A stretch of DNA of 64,000 nucleotides from Ohtaekwangia koreensis (GTDB lineage: Bacteria > Bacteroidota > Bacteroidia > Cytophagales > Cyclobacteriaceae): NCBI RefSeq assembly GCF_900167975.1, contig NZ_FUZU01000002.1:255501-319500 (forward strand), written 5' to 3'. The position numbers were made by a program, and so were the translations under genes. Below are positions 35,630 through 44,245 of this stretch, piece after piece. Every line of letters starts with the position of its first letter. The stretch's first letter is position 1. The notes beneath the pieces were generated by a model. The model worked only from the letters and a program-made list of their open reading frames with translations, had not been told where the DNA came from and searched no databases.

Positions 35630-35654
35630 GCGGAAACTATTTTAAATTTACAGT

Positions 35655-36554
35655 ATGGAGATACGGCATTTAAAACTTGTGAAGGCTATCGTAGAGGAAG
35701 GCAGCATTACAAAAGCGATTGACAAATTACACCTTACGCAATCCGCATTAAGCCATCAGTTGAAGGAGGCAGAGTATCAATTGGGGACCAAGATCTTTTT
35801 AAGAGTCAATAAAAAAATGATACTCACAAAAGCAGGTGAAAAACTATATGAAACTGCGAATGAGATTTTAGAAAAGCTTCATGATACGGAGCAGCAAATT
35901 AAAAAACTGGTATATGGTGAGACTGGAGAGATAAGGCTGAGCACCGAATGTTATTCAAGCTATCATTGGCTTCCTTCGGTGATGAAACAATTTCAGTTGA
36001 CTTACCCGAATGTCGATTTGAAAATTGTAATGGAAGCAACACATTATCCGCTTCAAAAATTATTGGAGGGTACATTAGATGTAGCGATCACCAGTGACCC
36101 GATTAAAGATGATAAAATTAAATACCTGGAATTATTTCAAGATGAAATGCTCGTTGCTGTTTCTGAGAATCATGCGTGGGCTACTAAGAAATTTGTAGTG
36201 GCAGAGGATTTTTCTTCCGAACACCTTTTGATTCACTCACTGCCTTTGGAGACTGTTACTGTACATCAATTTGTGCTTGCACCTGCAGGTGTATCTCCCA
36301 AAAAAATCACACCGCTTCCATTAACAGAGGCGTCTATTGAGATGGTAAAGGCTGGTATGGGAATCATGGTCATGGCGAAATGGGCATTGCAACCATACCT
36401 CAAACATCAGCCAATAAAAGCTGTAAAGATTGGTAGATCGGGACTGAAGCGTAAACACTATGTAGCGATCATGACGGACCGAAAATATCCCGAGTATTTT
36501 AATCACTTCATTGAATTTCTGCAGACAGAAATCAACCTTCAGTGGACTATATAA
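35655..36554 (+). CDS. LysR-type regulator, MetR-like
   Basis: 299 residues. The N-terminal winged helix-turn-helix reads ITKAIDKLHLTQSALSHQL (about 18-37), followed by a periplasmic-binding-protein-like effector domain. The HTH and the segment STECYSSYHWLPSVM (about 97-111) closely follow enterobacterial MetR, as does the late block MVKAGMGIMVMAKWAL. MetR responds to homocysteine, so a sulfur-related effector is plausible. Divergent from the rhodanese gene across a palindromic region, it likely controls that gene and itself. Confidence 0.9.
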   Translation: MEIRHLKLVKAIVEEGSITKAIDKLHLTQSALSHQLKEAEYQLGTKIFLRVNKKMILTKAGEKLYETANEILEKLHDTEQQIKKLVYGETGEIRLSTECYSSYHWLPSVMKQFQLTYPNVDLKIVMEATHYPLQKLLEGTLDVAITSDPIKDDKIKYLELFQDEMLVAVSENHAWATKKFVVAEDFSSEHLLIHSLPLETVTVHQFVLAPAGVSPKKITPLPLTEASIEMVKAGMGIMVMAKWALQPYLKHQPIKAVKIGRSGLKRKHYVAIMTDRKYPEYFNHFIEFLQTEINLQWTI

Positions 36555-36573
36555 CTAAATGATATAGCACAAA

Positions 36574-36602
36574 AAAAGGGACGGTGATGAACCGTCCCTT
36601 TT
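36574..36602. terminator. Bidirectional terminator between lysR and clpC
   Basis: AAAGGGACGGT-GATGA-ACCGTCCCTTT, a perfect 11-bp stem with A-run on the left and T on the right, between the converging genes. Confidence 0.9.
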
Positions 36603-36620
36603 AATTATATACTTAGCGTA

Positions 36621-39164
36621 TTACTCTTTTTTCTCTTTCGAAGAAGCTTTCGCTTTCTTGACCTTGATGGTAAGCACATCGCTCTTTCCATCGTAGTCGG
36701 CAAGAATGATTCCGCCTTCTTCTACTTCGCCTTTCAGAATTTCTTCTGCTACAGGGTCTTCGAGGTATTTCTGAATCGCCCGGTTCAAAGGACGTGCTCC
36801 GAATTGATGATCATATCCTTTCTCTGCGAGGAAATCCTTAGCCTTATCAGTAAGCTCCACATTGTAGCCTATCTGAATGATGCGATCGAATAACTTACCC
36901 AGCGTAATGTCGATGATCTTGTGGATATGTTCGCGTTGCAGAGAGTTGAACACAATGACATCGTCCAAACGATTCAGGAATTCAGGAGAGAAAGCACGCT
37001 TCAACGCATTTTGAATGGTAAGCTTCATGTGCTCTTCTTCGGTTTCGCGCTTTGCAGCAGTAGCGAAACCTATACCTGTTCCGAAATCTTTCAGATCACG
37101 AACCCCTATATTAGAAGTCATGATGATGATTGTATTTCTGAAATCAACTCTGCGACCAAGTCCGTCTGTTAATATACCATCGTCAAGCACCTGAAGAAGT
37201 ATATTGAATACATCCGGGTGAGCTTTCTCGATTTCATCTAACAATACGACAGAGTATGGCTTGCGTCTTACCTTTTCAGTAAGCTGTCCACCTTCTTCGT
37301 AACCAACGTATCCTGGAGGCGCACCCACAAGACGAGATACCGAGAATTTCTCCATATACTCACTCATGTCAATGCGCACAAGTGAATCTTCTTTATCAAA
37401 AAGATACGTAGCGAGTACTTTTGCCAATTCTGTTTTACCAACACCAGTAGGACCCAGGAAGATAAAAGAACCAATCGGTTTCTTAGGATCTTTCAAGCCT
37501 ACACGTGTACGTTGTATAGCTTTCACCAGCTTACGGATCGCTTCTTCCTGACCGATAACTTTTCCGCTTAGTTCTTCGCCCATATTCAGAAGCTTGTTGC
37601 TTTCTTTCTGTGCGATACGTTTTGTCGGAATGCCTGTCATCATTGCGATAACATCGGCTACGTTATCTTCATTAACTGTATACTTTTCAGTACGTGTTTT
37701 TTCTTCCCACTTCGCTTTCGCGATGTCGAGTTGTTCGATCAGTTTCTTTTCACGATCACGCAGTTGTGCTGCTTCTTCGTACTTCTGACTTTTTACAACG
37801 CGATTTTTTTCTTTCTTAACATCTTCTATAGCCTCTTCGAATTTCACGATGTCTTCAGGCACATGGATGTTGTTGATGTGAACACGTGCACCGGCTTCAT
37901 CCAAAACATCAATCGCTTTGTCTGGAAGATAACGGTCGCTTATATAGCGATCAGAAAGTCTCACGCACGCATCGATAGCTTCTTTGGTATAGATCACATG
38001 GTGGTGATCTTCATACTTCTCTTTAATGTTATCGAGGATCTGGATTGTTTCTTCTGGTGTAGTAGAATCTACCATTACCATCTGGAACCTGCGCGCGAGC
38101 GCTCCGTCTTTCTCTATATATTGACGGTACTCATCTAATGTAGTGGCTCCAATGCATTGGATTTCTCCGCGGGCAAGAGCCGGTTTAAACATGTTGGAAG
38201 CATCGAGTGAGCCGGAAGCTCCACCTGCACCAACAATAGTATGAAGCTCATCGATGAAGAGAATTACATCTGGAGATTTTTCCAGTTCATTCATCACAGC
38301 CTTCATACGCTCTTCAAATTGTCCGCGGTATTTTGTGCCGGCAACCAATGATGCGAGATCTAACGTCACAACACGTTTACCAAACAACACGCGAGATACT
38401 TTCTTTTGAATGATACGCAGAGCAAGTCCTTCCGCGATAGCAGTTTTACCCACACCTGGTTCACCAATAAGAATCGGGTTGTTCTTCTTTCTTCTTGAAA
38501 GAATCTGAGCAACACGTTCAATTTCTTTTTCACGACCAACGATAGGATCGAGTTTATTGTCCTCAGCCAGACGTGTTAAGTCGCGGCCGAAGTTATCCAG
38601 CACAGGTGTGCGGGATTTTTCAGTTCCCTTCTTCTCTTTGCCGGCTGCACCACCTTGTGCGCCACCGCCAAAAATTTTAGATGAATCATCATCCGGATCG
38701 TCCGTATCCTGTGACGCCATCGGACCTTCGTTTTGGTATTCCAGCATTTCTTTTACGGTCTCGTAGTTTACGTCAAACTTATTTAAAATTTGCGTCCCAA
38801 GATTATCATGGTCACGCAGTATCGAGAGCAACAAATGTTCAGTGCCTATAAGTTGAGCCTTGAAAATTTTTGCTTCAAGATATGTGATCTTCAGAACTTT
38901 TTCAGAAGCTTTTGTCAATGGTATATTCGCCAGGTTTTTAATCTGATGCGTTGCTGTTCCTTTGGATATCTTTTCGATCTCGTTTCGTAATTCATCCATT
39001 GGTACACCCAACTTTTTCAGCACCCCTACTGCTACACCTTCGCCTTCGCGGATCATTCCGAGAATAAGATGTTCAGTGCCAATATAGTCATGTCCCAGCC
39101 GAAGAGCTTCTTCGCGACTGAGTGATATAACTTCTTTAACGCGGTTGGAAAATTTAGCTTCCAT
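36621..39164 (-). CDS. clpC: ATP-dependent Clp protease ATP-binding subunit ClpC
   Basis: 847-residue Hsp100 unfoldase that feeds substrates to ClpP. It has two N-terminal Clp repeats (starts [20 protein letters not shown]), an acidic/Gly linker (about 150-180), AAA-1 with GEPGVGKT and LFIDELHT, a UVR-type middle domain ([13 protein letters not shown]), and AAA-2 with GPTGVGKTE and [13 protein letters not shown]. The middle domain makes it ClpC rather than ClpA or ClpB. The Lys/Glu tail is short. No mcsA/mcsB or ctsR neighbours, so regulation differs from Bacillus. Confidence 0.96.
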   Translation of the reverse strand: MEAKFSNRVKEVISLSREEALRLGHDYIGTEHLILGMIREGEGVAVGVLKKLGVPMDELRNEIEKISKGTATHQIKNLANIPLTKASEKVLKITYLEAKIFKAQLIGTEHLLLSILRDHDNLGTQILNKFDVNYETVKEMLEYQNEGPMASQDTDDPDDDSSKIFGGGAQGGAAGKEKKGTEKSRTPVLDNFGRDLTRLAEDNKLDPIVGREKEIERVAQILSRRKKNNPILIGEPGVGKTAIAEGLALRIIQKKVSRVLFGKRVVTLDLASLVAGTKYRGQFEERMKAVMNELEKSPDVILFIDELHTIVGAGGASGSLDASNMFKPALARGEIQCIGATTLDEYRQYIEKDGALARRFQMVMVDSTTPEETIQILDNIKEKYEDHHHVIYTKEAIDACVRLSDRYISDRYLPDKAIDVLDEAGARVHINNIHVPEDIVKFEEAIEDVKKEKNRVVKSQKYEEAAQLRDREKKLIEQLDIAKAKWEEKTRTEKYTVNEDNVADVIAMMTGIPTKRIAQKESNKLLNMGEELSGKVIGQEEAIRKLVKAIQRTRVGLKDPKKPIGSFIFLGPTGVGKTELAKVLATYLFDKEDSLVRIDMSEYMEKFSVSRLVGAPPGYVGYEEGGQLTEKVRRKPYSVVLLDEIEKAHPDVFNILLQVLDDGILTDGLGRRVDFRNTIIIMTSNIGVRDLKDFGTGIGFATAAKRETEEEHMKLTIQNALKRAFSPEFLNRLDDVIVFNSLQREHIHKIIDITLGKLFDRIIQIGYNVELTDKAKDFLAEKGYDHQFGARPLNRAIQKYLEDPVAEEILKGEVEEGGIILADYDGKSDVLTIKVKKAKASSKEKKE

Positions 39165-39276
39165 AAGAGAAAATCAAAAATGATTAGTGTAAATGTAAAG
39201 TTTTTTGTCAGTTCAATACTATCGTAAGCCTGAAGATTTAATACTGCGTAAGAAACACGCTCAAATTAACATTTGT

Positions 39277-39903
39277 TCATTTTTCTACTGCGGAAGCCCG
39301 GATAATCTTCGAAGCAACGGGCCCTTCACAAAAGATCAGGTCTATGAGACTCATGTTACTTACAAACGTGTTGCCAAACACTTGAGTATATTCTGATGGA
39401 TTATAAAACTTTGCCAAAAGCTCTGTTTTTTTAGGGTTTATCAAAGATCGAAGGTCCATTGTAGTGGAAGGGTATTCTTTCTCATACGACAAACTTTCGC
39501 TGACAACTACATTCCACTTGAGCCATGCAAGACACATTGACAGCAATTGAATGTTCAGGTCATATAAGAATTCATATTTTTTGAAAAGTACTTTTTCAAG
39601 ATCATCTACATAATGTTCAAAGAACGGAGCTTTTCCATACGCTGATTGTATGGTGCGCCAATGATTTGTTAACCATTTCTGTGTGTAATCAATTCGTATA
39701 TCAGTGATAAAATTTTTACCATGCTTACCTGTTAAGGGCACCGTGAGTTGCTCCACTCCATGGGATGTATTGATGTGACAACGGTTACGATATGTTTGTT
39801 TCATGAAGTGCTCATGTCGCTCAATTATAACTTCTGTAGAGGACGACAACGCAGAAAAAAAAGCAATGGATGGAAGATAGTGTGACTCAATTAAAACTTT
39901 CAC
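39277..39903 (-). CDS. WbqC family protein
   Basis: 208 residues of the WbqC-like family, found in polysaccharide or O-antigen loci in some bacteria and widespread in Bacteroidota. The N-terminal ESHYLPSIAFFSAL, NRCHINTSHGVEQLTVPL, and YGKAPFFEHY match the family. The biochemical role is not established. The start is GTG at 39903; a TAAATTTG -7 element lies 18 bp upstream. Confidence 0.88.
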   Translation of the reverse strand: MKVLIESHYLPSIAFFSALSSSTEVIIERHEHFMKQTYRNRCHINTSHGVEQLTVPLTGKHGKNFITDIRIDYTQKWLTNHWRTIQSAYGKAPFFEHYVDDLEKVLFKKYEFLYDLNIQLLSMCLAWLKWNVVVSESLSYEKEYPSTTMDLRSLINPKKTELLAKFYNPSEYTQVFGNTFVSNMSLIDLIFCEGPVASKIIRASAVEK

Positions 39904-39920
39904 GTATTTATATTAAGGAT

Positions 39921-39928
39921 CAAATTTA
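39921..39928 (-). promoter_or_regulatory. -7 element for the WbqC gene
   Basis: TAAATTTG on the minus strand matches TAnnTTTG and lies 18 bases before the GTG start. No well-placed TTG upstream. Confidence 0.45.
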
Positions 39929-40085
39929 TCAGTAACACAGAATTTCTATATATAAGTCTGGCTGATCATAAAAAACATTCTGCTTTATCATCGTTAGCCT
40001 TTTAGTCTCCTGTATGCAAAGTTGTTGGCGAAGGTCACGCGCTGGTCACCGTGTCCAAATAATAATGTATCGCTTATCCTGTTGA

Positions 40086-40247
40086 GAATACTCCTCAATC
40101 AATTATGCCATCCTTGAAAAATTTCAACACGGGCACAACGGACTGGTGCTCATCCAACGGTATGGGTGGAGCATCAGAGGTACTTTCAAAAAGATAACGC
40201 ACAATGCAATCATCAAACTACTAAAACAGAATGTGTTCTCGGAATAA
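40086..40247 (+). pseudogene. Possible short gene remnant
   Basis: In the 372-bp gap between the WbqC and cdsA genes, one frame is open for 53 codons between TGA (40083) and TAA (40245). It has no ATG near its beginning and protein-like composition (GLVLIQRYGWSIRG in the middle, LLKQNVF near the end). I recognise no family. It may be the C-terminal end of a decayed gene, or chance. Confidence 0.2.
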
Positions 40248-40275
40248 AGAAAAATTATAAAGCGATTTACTTCCC

Positions 40276-41103
40276 CTAGAAGATCTCGAGATATGCAACA
40301 ATGAAGGGTGCCGAAATCAGCAGACCATCAAAACGATCGAGAAAACCTCCATGTCCTGGAAGGCTCGTGCCCGAGTCTTTTATTTCTATACTTCTTTTCA
40401 GAAGGGATTCCACCAAGTCACCAAAAGTTCCACCTACGATAATGATCACTCCCACGATCAGCCATTGAATCAGCGAAAGCGTATGAAAATATGTTGACAG
40501 TCCATATGCGAAAATCATGGCGAGCAATGCTCCTCCAAAAAAACCTTCCCATGATTTCTTTGGAGAGATGCGTTCAAAGAGTTTTCGTTTACCTAAATAG
40601 GTTCCTGCAAAGTATGCTCCGGTATCGCTTGCCCATAAAATAAAGAGGCATCCGAATATAATTTCAAAGTTGTAAACGCCATTCTCGAAGGCAGCGATGT
40701 TCAATAAGGCAAAAGGTATAGCTACATAAAATATACCGAGGAACGTAAAGGCTATGTTTGTAAAAGGTTTTCTCTCAAACTTCTTATATAGCTTGATCAT
40801 ATATACACACGATATGATTGGGAAGAAAAGAAAATAATACCGGTACGAGATCGCGTGATTTTCAATCAGAAAGGAAAGTGTAAAGATCAGAACACCACCT
40901 AATGTACCCAGTGCTTTTTGAGGTACCATGCCATCAAGTCCTACAAGTTTATAAAACTCGATGAGCGAGAAAAAGCAGATGATAAAAAATACTGCAAAGT
41001 ATCCCCATTCACTCAGGCAGACAGCGGTAATGATACCGGCTGAACCGAGCAAGCCGGTAATAATGCGAAGGGTCAGGTTATTATACTTGGTAAGAGAAGT
41101 CAC
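40276..41103 (-). CDS. cdsA: Phosphatidate cytidylyltransferase
   Basis: Makes CDP-diacylglycerol for phospholipid synthesis. 275 residues with about eight membrane helices. The C-terminal family signature is complete: SDTGAYFAGTYLGKRK, ISPKKSWEGFFGG, GDLVESLLKR and KDSGTSLPGHGGFLDRFD, which includes the metal-binding Asp residues. GTG start at 41103. The CPBP protease gene lies upstream on the same strand with a 44-bp gap, a common pairing in this phylum. Confidence 0.95.
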   Translation of the reverse strand: MTSLTKYNNLTLRIITGLLGSAGIITAVCLSEWGYFAVFFIICFFSLIEFYKLVGLDGMVPQKALGTLGGVLIFTLSFLIENHAISYRYYFLFFPIISCVYMIKLYKKFERKPFTNIAFTFLGIFYVAIPFALLNIAAFENGVYNFEIIFGCLFILWASDTGAYFAGTYLGKRKLFERISPKKSWEGFFGGALLAMIFAYGLSTYFHTLSLIQWLIVGVIIIVGGTFGDLVESLLKRSIEIKDSGTSLPGHGGFLDRFDGLLISAPFIVAYLEIF

Positions 41104-41147
41104 AGAAAATCTGGTTGCAGTTAGAATGGCGTCTAAATTATAATTTG

Positions 41148-42107
41148 TTACGGAATAAGAGTCGAATTATCCTCATTTGTATTGTCTGAAAAATTAACAG
41201 ATCTTCTCTTTTCATAAAATTTCTTAAAAATATAAAGTAACGCAGTGGTTATTACAGCGCTGAATAATACTGCGGACCACGGTGCAGCCTCTGCATTTTC
41301 GATATCCATCTTAACAGAACCTTGCTGATATAAATACATCGCGACTACAGTAAAGCCATTGTTAATAAAGTGAGCGATGATCGGCATCCAGAGATTGCCC
41401 GACCAATAATAAAGATATCCGAAGAGTGCTCCCAATAACATACGCGGTACAAAACCATAGAACTGTATATGGATTGCACTGAAGATGGCTGCCGAGATCC
41501 AGATTGCAACGTGAATGTTATTCGTTCCACGGAATAATTCGCGCTGGATGATTCCACGAAAAACAAGTTCTTCTCCAATGGCAGGCAATACAGCAATTAC
41601 CACTACGGCCAGTAACATTTGCCCGGTTGAATCAAACTTGGTAAGATATTTTGTGAGCTCTGCTAGTTGCTCCTCGGTTGCCTTCGCCCATTTTTCAATC
41701 CCGGAAGGGAACGTAACATTCTGATTCCATTCGATGAACACAGAATTCACGATCATGAACACAATGACGATCGCGCCTATCATCAAAACGGCTTGCATAT
41801 AAATTGTCTCTTTAAAAAGATCAGCAACCGAACGATGAAATTTTTTGAGGATATACATCGGCACAAGTATGAGGCCGAACAGCGTGCCGAACCCTTGCAT
41901 GAGAAATAAAGGAACTTTCATTCCCGGATCGCTCAACGGATTTTTTAAAGATTCCGTCATTTCAATGACGCTTCCAGGATAAAAAGGCAGTGCAAAGAAA
42001 AAACCGATCATCGGCCCCACCACCTGAAAACCCAAAAACACCGCTCCCAGCGTGATGAGGATCACTACTGCCGGGTGTACATTACGAGCACCTATTTCCT
42101 GCTCCAT
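41148..42107 (-). CDS. CPBP family intramembrane metalloprotease
   Basis: 319-residue membrane protein of the same family as the gene at 1973. Active-site motifs are EELVFRG (about residue 180), FSAIH (about 216) and HFINNG (about 253). The N-terminal half holds four hydrophobic helices. It is transcribed ahead of cdsA. The substrate is unknown. Divergent from dusB; the two starts are 26 bp apart, so their promoters overlap. Confidence 0.9.
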   Translation of the reverse strand: MEQEIGARNVHPAVVILITLGAVFLGFQVVGPMIGFFFALPFYPGSVIEMTESLKNPLSDPGMKVPLFLMQGFGTLFGLILVPMYILKKFHRSVADLFKETIYMQAVLMIGAIVIVFMIVNSVFIEWNQNVTFPSGIEKWAKATEEQLAELTKYLTKFDSTGQMLLAVVVIAVLPAIGEELVFRGIIQRELFRGTNNIHVAIWISAAIFSAIHIQFYGFVPRMLLGALFGYLYYWSGNLWMPIIAHFINNGFTVVAMYLYQQGSVKMDIENAEAAPWSAVLFSAVITTALLYIFKKFYEKRRSVNFSDNTNEDNSTLIP

Positions 42108-42116
42108 ATTTCTGCT

Positions 42117-42124
42117 TAAATTTG
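42117..42124 (+). promoter_or_regulatory. -7 element for dusB
   Basis: TAAATTTG matches TAnnTTTG and ends 9 bases before the ATG at 42134. It overlaps an in-frame TTG at 42122, which argues that the TTG is not the real start. Confidence 0.5.
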
Positions 42125-42133
42125 CGAGCTAAT

Positions 42134-43129
42134 ATGGTGAAAATCGGTCAAATAGAGCTGGGAGAGTTTCCTCTGTTGCTTGCGCCCATGGAAGATGTGA
42201 GTGATCCGCCTTTCCGCGCGGTATGCAAAGAGGGGGGTGCGGACCTGATGTATACTGAATTTATATCATCGGAAGGTCTCATTCGGGATGCTGCCAAGAG
42301 CCGTCAGAAGCTTGATATATTTGAATATGAGCGTCCTATCGGGATTCAGCTTTTCGGTGGCGATATAGGCAACATGGTACAATCCGCAGAGATCGCTACC
42401 GCTGCAAGACCAGACCTGATCGATATTAATTATGGTTGTCCCGTGAAAGCGGTTGCTTGCCGGGGCGCTGGTGCTGCCTTGTTACAAGATATACCCAAGA
42501 TGGTGAAGATGACCGAAGAAATTGTGAAGTGTACACATCTTCCGGTTACAGTAAAAACCCGCCTGGGCTGGGACGAGTCAACAAAAAATATTTTAGAAGT
42601 AGCAGAGCGTTTACAAGATATAGGGATCAAAGCTTTATCCATTCATGGTCGTACGCGTGTACAGATGTATAAAGGTGAAGCCGACTGGACACTGATTGGG
42701 AAAGTAAAAGAGAATCCACGCATACATATACCGATCTTTGGCAACGGAGATATAGATTCACCTGAAAAGGCGCTGGAGTATAAAAACCGGTATGGTGTGG
42801 ACGGTGTTATGATTGGTCGTGCTGCAATTGGTTATCCCTGGATCTTTCAGGAGATCAAGCACTATATTAAACATGGTGAACGTCCGTTGCCTCCCGATAT
42901 GAATGAACGCGTACGTGCTACAAAAAAACACCTTGAGTTTTCTATTCGCTGGAAGGGCGACAAATTAGGTGTATTCGAAATGCGCAGGCACTATACCAAT
43001 TACTTTAAGGGTATTAATGACTTCAAACCTTTTCGCATGCGATTAGTAGAAGCTCCTACAGAAGCGGAAGTGCTGGCTATACTCGATGAAGTTGTCAGCA
43101 CGTATAACGGTACCGTTGTAGCCGCTTAA
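42134..43129 (+). CDS. dusB: tRNA-dihydrouridine synthase DusB
   Basis: Flavoenzyme reducing specific uridines in the tRNA D-loop. 331 residues from ATG 42134. TIM-barrel motifs: LAPMEDVSDPPFR at the N-terminus, DINYGCPVKAVACRGAGAAL with the catalytic Cys (about 100), VKTRLGWD, IHGRTRVQMYKG and FGNGDI..DGVMIGRAAIGYPW for FMN binding. The TTG at 42122 would add four residues but overlaps the -7 element. The gene shows the TATA-linked Ile codon bias clearly. Confidence 0.95.
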   Translation: MVKIGQIELGEFPLLLAPMEDVSDPPFRAVCKEGGADLMYTEFISSEGLIRDAAKSRQKLDIFEYERPIGIQLFGGDIGNMVQSAEIATAARPDLIDINYGCPVKAVACRGAGAALLQDIPKMVKMTEEIVKCTHLPVTVKTRLGWDESTKNILEVAERLQDIGIKALSIHGRTRVQMYKGEADWTLIGKVKENPRIHIPIFGNGDIDSPEKALEYKNRYGVDGVMIGRAAIGYPWIFQEIKHYIKHGERPLPPDMNERVRATKKHLEFSIRWKGDKLGVFEMRRHYTNYFKGINDFKPFRMRLVEAPTEAEVLAILDEVVSTYNGTVVAA

Positions 43130-43306
43130 TAATTGTAGCAACATATATATCCTGCCAAATCCATTCATTTTATTTCAAAGCAGAAAGAAGTCTGACGGAA
43201 AATAACTTTATTGCTTACAAGCAATATCTGGTTTTAATTCTTTCAAACTTCGTGAACCTTTACGTCTTCAAAATCGTAATTTGATCTTTCTACCTCATTA
43301 ACCCTT

Positions 43307-44188
43307 ATGTCTGATTCTACTAATCGCTCAACCTCCATTATACTTTTTGTATGCCTTACATTGATTTGGGGAACATCGTTCATCCTGATCAAACAAGGAC
43401 TAAAAGTTTTTTCTCCCGATGAAGTCGGGGCACTTCGTGTTGCTGCCGCTTCCTTGTTTCTCTTTCCACTTGCAATAACACGTCTGAAGGAACTTCAGAC
43501 ACATCACTACGCTAAGCTTTTTGGCTCCGGCATGCTCGGTATATTTATACCTGCGTTCCTTTTTGCCACTGCACAAACAAGGATGGAAAGTTCCGTTGCC
43601 GGGATCATGAATACACTTACTCCTATTTTTACCATGATTATAGGTGCTGTTGTTTTTAAATTACGTTTCAAAACAATGGCTATTGTTGGAATTATGTTGG
43701 GATTCGCAGGTGGTGTAATTCTAAGTATATCCAGAAGTGATGGCGCAGTGGCTGGTTTCAATGTATTTGCACTGCTCATCGTGCTGGCTTGTTTCTGCTA
43801 TGGATCGAACCTCAACCTCATCAAATTTAAAATACCGGATCTTGGTTCTTTAACCATCACCAGCGTTTCATTATTACTGATCGGACCGTTGGCTATACTA
43901 TATTTGTTTGGCTTCAGTGATTTTACGCACAAGCTTACAACACAACCCGATGCATGGAAAGCTTTTGGATTTATAGTACTGCTCGGATTTATGAGTACTG
44001 CTGTAGCTACTATACTTTTTAACAGACTCGTAAAAATGAGCACTGCCCTCTTTGCAAGTTCGGTTACCTATGCATTACCTATTGTAGCTGTAATGTGGGG
44101 ATTGTTGGATGGCGAAAGACTTGGTATAGGTCATTTCATAGGGATGGCCGCTATCATTGGTGGAGTATATCTTGCTAACCGGAAATAG
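43307..44188 (+). CDS. EamA/DMT-family transporter
   Basis: 293 residues with ten predicted membrane helices arranged as two EamA repeats of about 140 residues, the drug/metabolite transporter layout. The N-terminal repeat starts LTLIWGTSFILIKQGL, typical for the family. The substrate (often an amino acid or other metabolite for export) cannot be predicted. Monocistronic, ending at the inverted repeat at 44194. Confidence 0.9.
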   Translation: MSDSTNRSTSIILFVCLTLIWGTSFILIKQGLKVFSPDEVGALRVAAASLFLFPLAITRLKELQTHHYAKLFGSGMLGIFIPAFLFATAQTRMESSVAGIMNTLTPIFTMIIGAVVFKLRFKTMAIVGIMLGFAGGVILSISRSDGAVAGFNVFALLIVLACFCYGSNLNLIKFKIPDLGSLTITSVSLLLIGPLAILYLFGFSDFTHKLTTQPDAWKAFGFIVLLGFMSTAVATILFNRLVKMSTALFASSVTYALPIVAVMWGLLDGERLGIGHFIGMAAIIGGVYLANRK

Positions 44189-44193
44189 TTATC

Positions 44194-44235
44194 GGTTAAT
44201 CGTTATCCGGAAATGGTTGTGGATAACGATTAACC
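44194..44235. repeat. 15-bp perfect inverted repeat between converging genes
   Basis: GGTTAATCGTTATCC and GGATAACGATTAACC around a 12-base loop, lying 6 bp after the EamA stop and 11 bp after the convergent S9 peptidase stop. It is probably a bidirectional termination or mRNA-end hairpin, though without a T-run. A related sequence (GTTATCCGTTAGTTGTTATC) follows the secA start at about 60910. Confidence 0.75.
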
Positions 44236-44245
44236 AATAATGTTA

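Noticed and set aside
36921-37172. Plus-strand small ORFs across clpC
   Set aside because: All lie antisense to well-conserved ClpC domains.
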